Source: Cellulosilyticum lentocellum DSM 5427
GTDB taxonomy: Bacteria; Bacillota; Clostridia; Lachnospirales; Cellulosilyticaceae
Assembly (NCBI RefSeq): GCF_000178835.2
Contig: NC_015275.1
Span: 1,075,001 to 1,139,000 of the forward strand
Length of the DNA stretch: 64,000 bases
Reading direction: 5' to 3'
The position numbers and the translations under genes were made by a program. The notes beneath the pieces were generated by a model. That model did not search any database and was not told the DNA's origin. It worked only from the letters and a program-made list of their open reading frames with translations. Numbering within the stretch: the first letter of the stretch is position 1; every line of letters begins with the position of its first letter. This document shows, piece by piece, positions 26,526 through 34,936 of this stretch.

Positions 26526-26678
26526 ATGAAAGAGAATAACTTAAGTCGGTTTACAACAAAAGAGTTAGTTGAAGAATTGTCAAGAAGAGAAGGTATAGAA
26601 AAAACAATTGCTGAACCATATAAAGATGTTGATGTAAAGGTGAATGGCCCAGCAATCATATTGGTGGTTATAGATTAA
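26526..26678 (+). CDS. Small conserved-looking phage protein
   Basis: 50 residues: helical N-terminus (RFTTKELVEELSRREGIE), then a short C-terminal strand VNGPAIILVVID. The same ending is familiar in small Firmicute phage proteins of unknown role. AGGAGGAG fixes the ATG at 26526. Confidence 0.7.
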   Translation: MKENNLSRFTTKELVEELSRREGIEKTIAEPYKDVDVKVNGPAIILVVID

Positions 26679-26708
26679 CCAATTCTTGTATCAAAAGGAG
26701 TTGAGCAG

Positions 26709-26843
26709 ATGCTTAAAAAAGCTTTAATGCTAGACGAGTTTAAAGAGCTATGTAGAGGAGAACCAAAGCTTGAGATTTTAGGTGATGTTTTAGCAGGCAT
26801 TACAGCATTTGTATTTATTTTCGCACTGGCGGTGTTCTTATGA
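26709..26843 (+). CDS. Small single-pass membrane protein
   Basis: 44 residues: a charged N-terminus (MLKKALMLDEFKELCRGEPKLE) then one hydrophobic helix (LAGITAFVFIFALAVFL). AAAGGAG upstream; the stop overlaps the next start (ATGA). Confidence 0.6.
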   Translation: MLKKALMLDEFKELCRGEPKLEILGDVLAGITAFVFIFALAVFL

Positions 26844-26950
26844 GTTGGGGATATATATTAGTGTTATCCACAATCTTATACACATCTTGGAGGATAGGAC
26901 AACCTAGGATAGCTAGGCGAGAGAGGGAAAAAAGAAGGAGGCTAAAATGA
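26840..26950 (+). CDS. Very small membrane-anchored basic peptide
   Basis: 36 residues beginning MSWGYILVLSTILYTSW, then an Arg-rich tail (RREREKRRRLK). It overlaps both neighbours in ATGA-type junctions, which supports real translation by coupling. Confidence 0.5.
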   Translation: MSWGYILVLSTILYTSWRIGQPRIARREREKRRRLK

Positions 26951-27105
26951 AACACGGTACCAAGCCAACTAAAAAGCAATGCATTTTAATTTCAAGAAGA
27001 AAATTAGATCCTAAGAACTGGTTAGTAGAACGTGACACAAACGAGAAGCTAGTTATTATATCTCGCTCAGGCAAACAGAAGAGAGATGTTTATAAGGAGG
27101 TCTAA
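26947..27105 (+). CDS. DUF6906-like small phage protein
   Basis: 52 residues beginning MKHGTKPTKKQ, then LDPKNWLVERDTNEKLVIISR and SGKQKRDV. This matches the pattern of a common small Firmicute phage family (MKHGKxPTxxQ, N-W-L-V, H/S-R-x-T/S-G-K). Function unknown. AGGAGG upstream. Confidence 0.7.
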   Translation: MKHGTKPTKKQCILISRRKLDPKNWLVERDTNEKLVIISRSGKQKRDVYKEV

Positions 27106-27107
27106 TC

Positions 27108-27824
27108 ATGACTAAGAAAGTATGGTTATTTGATCCGTTTACAGCTGAAAGAAAGCTTACTGATTTGAATACTGTAGCCGGAATTACTGGCAGAACAATA
27201 AATTCCGTGAGAGGTTCCATAGGATGCAAGCTTAAGATTTTAAACTGTTACTTATTAGAATTAGATACACCACTAAGCGCGTTTAGAGAGTTATTAGCAA
27301 AACAGATTATACCTGATGAAGTTTGGAGAGATATCCCCAACAGTTTGTGGCAGGTGAGTAGCTATGGCAGATATAGATCGTATCTAAGATGTCAGCCCGA
27401 TAGATGTGTTTATAGACTACCTTTCTATGGAACAAAAAGCACAAGTCAGACTATGGCAATTAAGATTAATGGAAAAAGGCAAGAATTTAGAGCTCAAGAA
27501 TGGGTATATAAGCTATTTGTTGGAGAAGTTCCTAAAGGACATGTTATTTATCATAAAGATGGCAACAAAGCAAATAATAGGGTTGAAAATCTAGGTGTCA
27601 TAAAAAGAAGTAAGCTTATGCAAATACAGTGTACTCCGGTAAGAGCAGTAGAAGTTCAACAGATAGACTTAGATACTGGAGAAATACTTGCAGAGTATAG
27701 CACATTAAGGAAAGCAGCCAAGGCCAATTATACAGATACAAAAACTTTAAGAGATGCAGCCAAGAAGGAAAGGCCTGCGATAGGCTTCATGTGGAAAATA
27801 GACCAAGAAAAAAGCATTATTTAA
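27108..27824 (+). CDS. HNH homing-type endonuclease (NUMOD4/HNH_3)
   Basis: 238 residues. EVWRDIPNSLWQVSSYGRYR resembles the NUMOD4 module; VIYHKDGNKANNRVENL is the HNH_3 core, with the His and two Asn of the metal site. The C-terminus (DLDTGEILAEYSTLRKAA, then GFMWK) is a NUMOD1-like DNA-binding module. The N-terminal 80 residues carry another possible DNA-binding repeat. It looks like a free-standing homing endonuclease in the early region; no intron or intein is visible beside it. Confidence 0.78.
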   Translation: MTKKVWLFDPFTAERKLTDLNTVAGITGRTINSVRGSIGCKLKILNCYLLELDTPLSAFRELLAKQIIPDEVWRDIPNSLWQVSSYGRYRSYLRCQPDRCVYRLPFYGTKSTSQTMAIKINGKRQEFRAQEWVYKLFVGEVPKGHVIYHKDGNKANNRVENLGVIKRSKLMQIQCTPVRAVEVQQIDLDTGEILAEYSTLRKAAKANYTDTKTLRDAAKKERPAIGFMWKIDQEKSII

Positions 27825-27889
27825 GCGCCAACTTAAATAATGCCAATAAGAAATAATTATCGTATTTATTATACCACAGAAAGGTTGGT

Positions 27890-28180
27890 ATGCAAATGAG
27901 AGATGTAAGAAATTTAATAGTAGAGTTAACAAATAGTGAAAAAGACTTCTTGATTTATATATTGGACAAGCTTATCAAGGCTAAAGGCTACAAGCTGATA
28001 GTGCTTCGAGACCAGCTCGTAAAGCTAGGCTATGCTGACAAGACGATTAGAAACGTAATAAGGCTACTTGCTGTAGCAGAAATAATAAAACATCACTCTA
28101 CTGGCAGAAAGCAAGAGCTTATAAGTGTGTGTGGGATAGCTAGTTTCTACAATTTAATCAAAGAGTTAGGGGTGAGGTAG
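27890..28180 (+). CDS. Hypothetical protein with winged-helix-like pattern
   Basis: 96 residues, helical, with LRDQLVKLGYADKTIRNVIRLLAVAEIIKHHS resembling a winged helix. It may be an early DNA-binding protein. AAAGGTTGG precedes the ATG; the stop abuts the next start. Confidence 0.55.
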   Translation: MQMRDVRNLIVELTNSEKDFLIYILDKLIKAKGYKLIVLRDQLVKLGYADKTIRNVIRLLAVAEIIKHHSTGRKQELISVCGIASFYNLIKELGVR

Positions 28181-28420
28181 ATGTCTGATGATCCATGCAG
28201 ATGGTGTAGCGACTACCCTTACTGGTGCAGAGGTAGATGCAAAGAGAAAGACATGTACATAAAGGAAGTAGACGAAGATGTGCCAGTAGTGACAGCAACT
28301 AGAAAAGTACGAGTAATTATAGACATAAATAAGAATGGAATAAGAAGGGAGAATACATATGCCTACAATAGACGAGAAAGCAAGCGTAACAAACGAAGCG
28401 GAAAAGCAAGAAGTGTTTAA
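28181..28420 (+). CDS. Small Cys-rich protein
   Basis: 79 residues. CRWCSDYPYWCRGRC near the N-terminus gives two C-x2/3-C pairs and likely binds zinc; the tail is basic. GGGGTGAGGTAG precedes the ATG. Confidence 0.6.
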   Translation: MSDDPCRWCSDYPYWCRGRCKEKDMYIKEVDEDVPVVTATRKVRVIIDINKNGIRRENTYAYNRRESKRNKRSGKARSV

Positions 28421-28535
28421 TATGTTTGTGGCTAACATGGTTAATGTGGATATTTGCAAAGCTACAGGATTAACTTACAACCAAGTTATGGACTATAGAA
28501 TCCGCTATGAAAAGAGGTGCCATGGTGAAGCTTAG
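28359..28535 (+). CDS. Small protein overlapping its neighbours
   Basis: 58 residues (begins MPTIDEKASVTNEAEKQEV), in another frame from the genes it overlaps by 62 and 14 bases. A good AAGGGAG site supports it. FVANMVNVDICKATGLTYNQVMDYR looks like a short helix-turn-helix. Confidence 0.5.
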   Translation: MPTIDEKASVTNEAEKQEVFNMFVANMVNVDICKATGLTYNQVMDYRIRYEKRCHGEA

Positions 28536-28803
28536 TACACAGCTAGAGATATATAGGAATCAAAATGCTATTAAAATGCTAAAAGCAAAGAATAGACAAC
28601 TTAAACGAGTAGGCAACAAGCACATAATTGTTCATTTAGAGGTGCCTAGAGAACTGGATTATCAAGCTAACTATATGGGGCAGTGTGATTGTGGGTGCCA
28701 CAAGGACTTATACAAAGGAATGAGCGTTATAATGCATGGCAATAAGATGATACACATTGATTGCTTAGAAGTTTATTTAAAGCGTAATTTGGTGGTGTTA
28801 TAG
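28522..28803 (+). CDS. Hypothetical protein with Cys cluster
   Basis: 93 residues from the ATG at 28522 (AAAGAGGTG upstream; an earlier ATG at 28507 has no site). CDCGCHKDLYKGM, then HIDC, suggests a zinc-binding knuckle. The next gene shares a similar C-x2-C and H-x2-C layout. Confidence 0.6.
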   Translation: MVKLSTQLEIYRNQNAIKMLKAKNRQLKRVGNKHIIVHLEVPRELDYQANYMGQCDCGCHKDLYKGMSVIMHGNKMIHIDCLEVYLKRNLVVL

Positions 28804-29058
28804 ATGGGGAAAGTAATCGAAACGCTATGCCTAAATGGGCCTAACCAAGGCATACATAAAGTTGAATTAGATTACACGCAAGAGCAAGAGGATGAAGCTA
28901 AGACTAAGTTAGAGGTTAATTATGAAGGGACTATATATGCAGGTTGGTGCCGAGATTGTACTACATTGGTACCAAAGGGAAGCGAAGCCTACACAAAGAA
29001 TGTAGATGGATTAGGCAGGTTGCAAGTAGATGTGTTTCATAAGCATTGTTTGTATTGA
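28804..29058 (+). CDS. Hypothetical protein with zinc-knuckle pattern
   Basis: 84 residues; YAGWCRDCTTLVPKGSEAY, then FHKHCLY, gives a C-x2-C ... H-x2-C site similar to the preceding gene. No recognised family. Confidence 0.6.
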   Translation: MGKVIETLCLNGPNQGIHKVELDYTQEQEDEAKTKLEVNYEGTIYAGWCRDCTTLVPKGSEAYTKNVDGLGRLQVDVFHKHCLY

Positions 29059-29077
29059 GAGAAAAGGAGAAGATGTT

Positions 29078-29821
29078 ATGAATAAATCAAAAGTAGTGTT
29101 GATTAATATTATGGATGTAAGTGGAAGTGTAGGGCAGACAAAAAAGAATATGGCTAAATTGTATATGGATACATACAAGGGATTTTTAAGTGGTAATTAT
29201 GAAACTGTGGAATCAAGATTTGTAGCTCATACAACGGTAGCTAAAGAGGTGAGTGAAAATGACCTTTTCTATAGAGGGGAAAGTGGTGGAACGTACATCA
29301 GTAGTGGTTATGAAAAAGCTTTAGAAATTGTAAAAGAATATGATACTGATAATTATGATATTCAAGTGTTGCAGTTCTCAGATGGTGATAACTGGGGAGA
29401 AAATAATGATGAATCAGTAAAATTGTTAAATGAGTTATGTCAAAACACTGGGTTAGTACAATATCTTGAAATAAGAAAGAGTACATACACGTCTACGATC
29501 ATGAGTAGATACCAGGAAATTAGTAAAGATAATTTGTATTTAGGAAAGATAAGCCGTTTAGATGATGTATTTGATAGGTTAAAAGAAACAACTAAACTGG
29601 AATCAAAAATGGTAAAACAGGAATGGTCTAAATGGAGTGACTGTTACACCGACTTCCAATATAGGGAAAAAGGAAAACTTATCGAATGTAAATTCAACGA
29701 TGGAATACATACTTTTGCTAAATGCTTACCAGAAGATGAATTTAATTTACAAACTGGACTTGAAATCTGTAGTAAAAAGTATCAGCTTAAAAAACTGGAA
29801 AAAGAGCTCAGGCAGTTTTAG
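29078..29821 (+). CDS. YhbH/YeaH (DUF444)-like VWA protein encoded by the phage
   Basis: 247 residues. The MIDAS motif DVSGS (D13) is in LINIMDVSGSVGQTKK; FVAHTTVAKEVSENDLFYRGESGGTYIS and LQFSDGDNWGENND follow. These blocks match the VWA domain of YhbH/YeaH, host proteins linked to the PrkA kinase and stationary-phase or sporulation control. The roughly 150-residue N-terminal region of the host proteins is absent, and the C-terminal 70 residues (FNDGIHTFAKCLPEDEFNLQTG) look like a separate phage domain. The ATG at 29078 follows AAAAGGAGAAG. The role in the phage is unknown. Confidence 0.72.
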   Translation: MNKSKVVLINIMDVSGSVGQTKKNMAKLYMDTYKGFLSGNYETVESRFVAHTTVAKEVSENDLFYRGESGGTYISSGYEKALEIVKEYDTDNYDIQVLQFSDGDNWGENNDESVKLLNELCQNTGLVQYLEIRKSTYTSTIMSRYQEISKDNLYLGKISRLDDVFDRLKETTKLESKMVKQEWSKWSDCYTDFQYREKGKLIECKFNDGIHTFAKCLPEDEFNLQTGLEICSKKYQLKKLEKELRQF

Positions 29822-29849
29822 TTAAGTATACAAATTAAGGGGTGACAAC

Positions 29850-30374
29850 TTGTACAGATATACAGACAAGGAAATTACAGAAATAATCAAGTCTGCCAAG
29901 GTTGTGGTAGATACTAGAGAGCAGAAATGCGATCACATACTGAAATACTTTGACAGCAAGAAGATACCATATGTAAGAGAAAAGCTAGAATACGGTGATT
30001 TTACGCTTAAGGTAGAAGCTCCTAGCGTAGCACGTGACTTTTACTTTGGTGACATATTAACTATAGAGCGCAAGGCTAATCTAAACGAATTAAGCGGGAA
30101 TTTAGCGCATGAGCGTGAACGCATGATTAAAGAGTTTAGCAGAGTACGAGGACAGCTAATATTGCTGATTGAGAACGCTACATATGATGACATAGTTAAT
30201 CATAACTACACAACACAGTATAAGCCTAAAAGCTTTATAGCTACTCTTAAGACATTTGAGAATAGGTTTGGGTTTAGTACCCACTATCAAAAAGACAGCA
30301 AGTATACAGGACATTACATATATCAGACATTGATTTATGCTTTAAGGAACAAATTGAAAGAGGGGGCGTTTTAG
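29850..30374 (+). CDS. ERCC4-type nuclease
   Basis: 174 residues with the XPF/Mus81 nuclease core: KVVVDTREQ, LEYGDFTL, and LTIERKANLNELSGNL (ERK catalytic motif). It probably trims branched or recombining DNA with the annealing protein that follows. TTG start behind GGGGTG; the stop overlaps the next start (TAGTG). Confidence 0.8.
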   Translation: MYRYTDKEITEIIKSAKVVVDTREQKCDHILKYFDSKKIPYVREKLEYGDFTLKVEAPSVARDFYFGDILTIERKANLNELSGNLAHERERMIKEFSRVRGQLILLIENATYDDIVNHNYTTQYKPKSFIATLKTFENRFGFSTHYQKDSKYTGHYIYQTLIYALRNKLKEGAF

Positions 30375-31081
30375 TGAATATTAGGTTATTAAAAGCAAGT
30401 GAAATAGAGTGTAGAGTGCAACAAGTTAAAGAAACTGGATGCAGCTTATTACTTTATAAAGATGCTAGGTGCGACATGAAGATATTAGATGAAACATTTG
30501 GGTGCTTAAATTGGCAAAGGAGCCATGATCTAATAAATGGGAATCTGTTTTGCACAGTATCGGTTTTTAATGAGGATATAGAACAATGGGTTTGTAAGCA
30601 AGACGTAGGAACAGAAAGCAATACAGAGAAAGAAAAAGGGCAAGCCAGTGACTCATTCAAGAGAGCTTGTTTTAATCTAGGCATTGGTAGAGAGCTTTAT
30701 ACAGCCCCTTTTATATGGATTAAATTAGACTCTAGTGAATTACAAAATAGAAATGGGAAGTATAGCACCAATGTGAAATTTAATGTTGCTGAAATAGGCT
30801 ACAACGATGACAGAGAGATAGTAAGGCTTGTAATAACAGACAACAAAGGGAAGGAAAGATACACACTAGGTCACTCTAAACCACAAAACCATGAAATAGT
30901 GTTAACAGATGATCAAGTTAAAGAGCTTTATAAGGTGGCTGGAGATAAGCAGGTTAGTAGTTTGGTAGTGGATAAGCAGGTACAGAAGAAATTCGGGTGC
31001 AAGGTGCAGGAATTAACCTTAGCTCAATATAAATTTATGTTAGATGGATATGAAAAATTAGAAGCGAAAGAGGGTAAATAG
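30374..31081 (+). CDS. Rad52/22-family single-strand annealing protein
   Basis: 235 residues. The block KGQASDSFKRACFNLGIG followed by RELYTAPFIWI is the hallmark of phage Rad52-like recombinases. The C-terminal 60 residues are a helical domain (LTDDQVKELYKVAGDKQV) as in other annealers. It should pair complementary single strands during replication and repair, with the ERCC4 nuclease and SSB on either side forming the recombination module. GTG start coupled to the upstream stop. Confidence 0.78.
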   Translation: MNIRLLKASEIECRVQQVKETGCSLLLYKDARCDMKILDETFGCLNWQRSHDLINGNLFCTVSVFNEDIEQWVCKQDVGTESNTEKEKGQASDSFKRACFNLGIGRELYTAPFIWIKLDSSELQNRNGKYSTNVKFNVAEIGYNDDREIVRLVITDNKGKERYTLGHSKPQNHEIVLTDDQVKELYKVAGDKQVSSLVVDKQVQKKFGCKVQELTLAQYKFMLDGYEKLEAKEGK

Positions 31082-31083
31082 AT

Positions 31084-31470
31084 ATGAACAATGTTGTTTT
31101 AAAAGGTAGACTTACAAAAGATGTAGAACTTAGATATACACAAGCTTCAGAGCCTAAGGCTTATTGTATGTTTGGACTAGCTGTGAACCGTATGAAGCAA
31201 GGTGAATGTGACTTTATTAACTGCAAAGCATGGGGCAAGACAGCAGAGTTTATTGGCCAGTACTTCAAAAAAGGTCAAGAAATACTTTTACAGGGGCGCA
31301 TTGAAGTTAGTACACAAGACACAGATGGAGTAAAGAAAACTTTTACTAATGTAGTAGCTGAAAGAGTGGAGTTTTGTGGTAGCAAAGGAGATAATCAAGC
31401 ATCTAATACAGATGGCTCAGCAGGCTTTACACCTACTAACTTTGACGAGGACGACGACTTACCATTCTAG
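31084..31470 (+). CDS. ssb: Single-stranded DNA-binding protein
   Basis: 128 residues. OB fold with VVLKGRLTKDVELRYT, then FINCKAWGKTAEFI and KKGQEILLQGRIEV, a disordered linker, and the acidic tip DDDLPF that recruits partner proteins. Normal SSB length. Confidence 0.94.
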   Translation: MNNVVLKGRLTKDVELRYTQASEPKAYCMFGLAVNRMKQGECDFINCKAWGKTAEFIGQYFKKGQEILLQGRIEVSTQDTDGVKKTFTNVVAERVEFCGSKGDNQASNTDGSAGFTPTNFDEDDDLPF

Positions 31471-31479
31471 GAGGTAACT

Positions 31480-32178
31480 ATGGAGGGATGGGTAAGATTA
31501 CACAGAAAACTTCTTTCCAGTAGCGTTTTTGAAAATGAGAAGCTTTTAAAAGTGTTTATATGGTGCTTATTAAAGGCTTCTCATAAGGAGCGCGATCAAG
31601 TTGTAGGGCTTAATGCTATAGAGCTTACACCTGGGCAATTTATTACTGGAAGAAAGAAAGCGGCAAGCGAATTAGGACTAAAAGAAAGTACTACAGATAA
31701 CTACTTAAAGGCACTAGAAAAACTAAACATAATATCAATGAAAATGAACAGCAAATATAGGGTTGTAACCATTGAAAATTGGGAGCTATATCAATCAAAA
31801 GATGAAGATATTGACAGCAAAGTAACAGCAGATGAACAGCAGATTGACAACAAAGTGACAGCAAATAAACAGCAAGCTGACACAAACAAGAATGTAAAGA
31901 ATGTAAAAAAAGAAAAGAATAATAATATATGTCGTTTCACTCCACCCACTCTTGAAGAAGTACAACTTTATTGTGAAGAGAGAAGCAACGGAATAGATCC
32001 TCAAAGATTTATTGATTTCTATTCTTCTAAGGGATGGAAAGTTGGTAACACAAAAATGAAGGATTGGAAAGCAGCTATTAGAACTTGGGAAAACAGAAAT
32101 AAGAAATCAGAACCTGTTGTATCTAATAACGCTGTTAACTTAGATCAAAACGGATATATGCCAATTGACGCAATGTAG
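31480..32178 (+). CDS. Replication initiator (phage replisome organizer, DnaD/DnaT-like C-terminus)
   Basis: 232 residues. The N-terminal winged helix (GWVRLHRKLLSSSVFENEKLLKVFIWCLLKA, then KKAASELGLKESTTDNYLKALEKL) is the replisome-organizer type. The C-terminal block from about 165 (FIDFYSSKGWKVGNTKMKDWKAAIRTWE) is the DnaD/DnaT-like helicase-loading domain. The linker contains an 11-residue tandem repeat (SKVTADEQQID then NKVTANKQQAD) because its DNA is six 11-bp iterons. So the origin lies inside the initiator gene, as in lambda O. Confidence 0.85.
   Translation: MEGWVRLHRKLLSSSVFENEKLLKVFIWCLLKASHKERDQVVGLNAIELTPGQFITGRKKAASELGLKESTTDNYLKALEKLNIISMKMNSKYRVVTIENWELYQSKDEDIDSKVTADEQQIDNKVTANKQQADTNKNVKNVKKEKNNNICRFTPPTLEEVQLYCEERSNGIDPQRFIDFYSSKGWKVGNTKMKDWKAAIRTWENRNKKSEPVVSNNAVNLDQNGYMPIDAM
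31812..31877. repeat. Six 11-bp iterons, candidate phage replication origin
   Basis: The core (T/-)(G/A)ACAGCAAA recurs at 31812, 31823, 31834, 31845, 31856 and 31867, an exact 11-bp period. Beside it lies a very AT-rich stretch (31878-31930) that could be the unwinding region. Iterons in helical phase inside the initiator gene are the classic theta-origin arrangement. Confidence 0.8.
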
Positions 32179-32186
32179 GTGATTAG

Positions 32187-33731
32187 ATGATTTTAGAAGA
32201 TAAGCATATAGATAGTACCGTAGCTTGTGGTCTATATGGTTGTACGGATACAGGGCAAAAATTGCTTGTTAATTGCTATGATGATATGGATTTTGACAAA
32301 GGACTACGATATAGCAAGTCTATAGATTATCTTAGTAACAAAGCAAAGGTAGGTATAACGCACAACCCTTTGACATTTGAACGGCTTTCACCTTTCCCAA
32401 TGGGAATACATAGGTGTAATGAAGATAGGAGTGTACTTTATATAACAACAAATGAGTGGGATTTATTAACCATAGCCCAAGTAAGACCACTTGAATACAA
32501 CGTTATAGCTTTGATTGACAACTTAGATGAATATGTGTCTATAAGCAATGCATTTGATTTTATACACGAGTTTAACAGAGTGGTGTTAATTAATACATCC
32601 GACACTCAAAGATGGCTATACGAAGCAAATAAACGCATATGTAACGACAATGTAGAAGTTAAAACCATAAGTCTTAGCTACTTAAGAGACTGTAGGTCTG
32701 TAAATGAGTTTTTAGTCAAGTATGGTGAAGAAGCTACAAGTGATATGCTGGCAGCGTTAATGACTGATTTAGAAGATGTAAGTATACCTGGTGTAACTGA
32801 TATATCGAGCGTGAAGTCAGAGGACAAGACTAAAATACGGAAGTATTTCACTCAAATAGACATGATAGATGGTAAAACAGGAGGCCTTGAAAGTGGTGGG
32901 TTATGGCTAATAACAGGACACACAGGAAATGGTAAAAGTGAATTTGCAATGCAGCTTAGTTTGAGTGTGGTACAGCAAGATGGAAAGGTGTTTTATTACG
33001 CTGGTGAAGAAACAAAGGAAAGGTTTTTAAGTAAGCTAGAGCTTAAGCTTGCAGACCAAAAAGACATAATTAAGACTCCAAGAAAACTGTATGGTGGAAG
33101 GTATTCAGCATTTGATTTTGATTACTCGGTTACATATGAAACAGATCATCAAATTAAGAAGTGGCTTAAAAACAAATACTTTATATTTGATGGTCAATTC
33201 AAAAAAAACAATCTAGTAGACAGCGTAATTGAAATGCTAGAGGGTATGCATAAAGAAAAAGGTGTAACAGTATTTTTCCTAGACAACCTTATGACTTTAA
33301 CATGCGAAATAGAAACCCAAAAACTCAATTCCATACAAACAGAATTAACCAATGCTCTTGTACAGTTTTGTAAAAACTACAATGTTACAGTTGTATTAGT
33401 AGCACATCCTAACAAGTCTAGCGAACTAGACATACAGAATAAAGACGTATCAGGATCATTTAACGTAGTAAACCTAGCTAGTGTAGTAATTACAGTTAGA
33501 AGGGCAACAGCCGAGGAAATGCAAAAGGCAGAAGCTGGTGGACAACATATTTATAACAGTTATATTAGCTGTACAAAGGATAGACCTACAGGAGACACAT
33601 TTAGAATCGGAGCTGATTTCGATACTGTTAATAAAATATTTATAGCAGGCGCTAGGCCACAATACACTTGGAAACCAGAGCAAGTGGAAAAGATTAAACA
33701 ACTAATAAGACAGGAAAAATTTCCATTTTAA
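32187..33731 (+). CDS. DnaB-like replicative helicase with degenerate TOPRIM-like N-terminus
   Basis: 514 residues. The C-terminal RecA-like domain has Walker A GHTGNGKS in LWLITGHTGNGKSEFAMQL, Walker B VTVFFLDNL and VVLVAHPNKS. The N-terminal 220 residues (LEYNVIALIDNLDEYV, then LSYLRDCRSVNEFLVKYG) follow the order of a TOPRIM fold but lack clear catalytic acidic motifs, so primase activity is doubtful. It follows the initiator by eight bases and should be loaded at the iterons by it. Confidence 0.82.
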   Translation: MILEDKHIDSTVACGLYGCTDTGQKLLVNCYDDMDFDKGLRYSKSIDYLSNKAKVGITHNPLTFERLSPFPMGIHRCNEDRSVLYITTNEWDLLTIAQVRPLEYNVIALIDNLDEYVSISNAFDFIHEFNRVVLINTSDTQRWLYEANKRICNDNVEVKTISLSYLRDCRSVNEFLVKYGEEATSDMLAALMTDLEDVSIPGVTDISSVKSEDKTKIRKYFTQIDMIDGKTGGLESGGLWLITGHTGNGKSEFAMQLSLSVVQQDGKVFYYAGEETKERFLSKLELKLADQKDIIKTPRKLYGGRYSAFDFDYSVTYETDHQIKKWLKNKYFIFDGQFKKNNLVDSVIEMLEGMHKEKGVTVFFLDNLMTLTCEIETQKLNSIQTELTNALVQFCKNYNVTVVLVAHPNKSSELDIQNKDVSGSFNVVNLASVVITVRRATAEEMQKAEAGGQHIYNSYISCTKDRPTGDTFRIGADFDTVNKIFIAGARPQYTWKPEQVEKIKQLIRQEKFPF

Positions 33732-33741
33732 AGGTGATTAG

Positions 33742-33960
33742 ATGCTAAAAGAAAGACAAATGTTTGATGATGCTTACAAGTGGTTAGAAGAAAATTATGA
33801 TAACACCGACTTTGATAAATTATCACAAGAGCTGCCTAATATATGCAACAGATACAAGGGAAGCGGTTTATGGCAGAGTCTAGTTTATGCAGTCCTAGAC
33901 CACTTAGAAGCTAAAGCAAAGTACGAAAGGAGTAAGCAACATGCCAATACGCAATCCTAA
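33742..33960 (+). CDS. Hypothetical acidic helical protein
   Basis: 72 residues, helical (FDDAYKWLEENYDNTDFDKLSQEL). No recognised family. It follows the helicase by ten bases and overlaps the next gene by 20. Confidence 0.6.
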   Translation: MLKERQMFDDAYKWLEENYDNTDFDKLSQELPNICNRYKGSGLWQSLVYAVLDHLEAKAKYERSKQHANTQS

Positions 33961-34417
33961 TAGGGCAAGAGAGGGAATTGTTATAGCTAAGTACATAATC
34001 AAGAATAAATGCACTTTAAAAGTAGCAAATGAACAATGCTACCCTAACATATCCGCATATGCAGCACAAGAAAGGCTGTATTTAGTAAGCAGAGTTGATA
34101 AGAAACTATACGACACAGCTAAAGAAGCACAGAAGATAGCAGTTATTGCTGCGAGGTCTGATAAGAGTAAGCTAAAAGAAAAGCCATGTCCTGAGTTTAA
34201 AATAGAGCTGGACGAAGCAGTGCTTAAAAGCAAAGCAAGAATTGTGTGGATTAAGAATAACATTAAGGCAGGCAACATTGTTGATTACAGAATAAGCTAT
34301 GACAATGTAGTTGAAATAGAAGTAACAAGGACATTTAGCAATTATTTTTATGGCAAAATTAAAGGCTGCCTAGAGGAATGTTATTACTATCAGCATGTAA
34401 TTAAAGTGGTTAAGTAA
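33941..34417 (+). CDS. Hypothetical protein, possible SpoIIID-like HTH N-terminus
   Basis: 158 residues. EGIVIAKYIIKNKCTLKVAN, then ISAYAAQERL, resembles the helix-turn-helix of SpoIIID-type proteins, weakly. The C-terminal half is basic and unassigned. AAAGGAG site upstream, inside the preceding gene. Confidence 0.55.
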   Translation: MPIRNPNRAREGIVIAKYIIKNKCTLKVANEQCYPNISAYAAQERLYLVSRVDKKLYDTAKEAQKIAVIAARSDKSKLKEKPCPEFKIELDEAVLKSKARIVWIKNNIKAGNIVDYRISYDNVVEIEVTRTFSNYFYGKIKGCLEECYYYQHVIKVVK

Positions 34418-34455
34418 CTCAAAGTTGATTTTTATTATACGAGGAGGAATAGATA

Positions 34456-34908
34456 ATGCCAAATTGGTGTGAGGGAACATTAAAAGTAAGAGGTAGTAAG
34501 GAAGATATTATCAATTTTCTAAAGAATGGTATTAAACCTATGGGACACTTTTCAGATTCAGAAGAAGCCGAGATTAAAGAAGAAGAGTATTTCATGATTG
34601 TAAAAACTGGCAAGAGTGGATTTTATCTTAATGACTCAAGGAGAGGGTTCATAGAAGAAGATGAAATATGGTTTGATTATGAGCAAGATGTATTGGCTCT
34701 TGAGTATAAGCAAGCATGGGGAATAGAAGCCCATGAACTTGCAAGCATATCTGAAAAATACAATGTAGATTTTAAGATTTATGGATATGAGAGAGGTATG
34801 GAATTTAATCAAGATATTGAAATACACAAAGGTACAATCATAAAAAATGAAGAAGTAAAGTTTAAAGATTACACATGGGAATGTACTAATCCCAATATTG
34901 GTGGTTAA
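34456..34908 (+). CDS. DUF1281/Api92-like ferredoxin-fold protein
   Basis: 150 residues beginning MPNWCEGTLKVRGSKEDI, the typical opening (MPNWC..) of small phage and plasmid proteins with a ferredoxin-like fold. EYKQAWGIEAHELASISEKY is the matching C-terminal helix. Function unknown. AGGAGGAA upstream. Confidence 0.65.
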   Translation: MPNWCEGTLKVRGSKEDIINFLKNGIKPMGHFSDSEEAEIKEEEYFMIVKTGKSGFYLNDSRRGFIEEDEIWFDYEQDVLALEYKQAWGIEAHELASISEKYNVDFKIYGYERGMEFNQDIEIHKGTIIKNEEVKFKDYTWECTNPNIGG

Positions 34909-34936
34909 AGCAAAATGTTGTTTAAGGAGTGAGAAT

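Noticed and set aside
27108-27824. HNH protein as the packaging endonuclease
   Set aside because: It lies in the early region far from the terminases and has NUMOD-type DNA-binding modules, which fit a homing enzyme.
31811-31877. CRISPR array
   Set aside because: The repeats are 11 bp, contiguous and translated in frame; there are no spacers. They are iterons.
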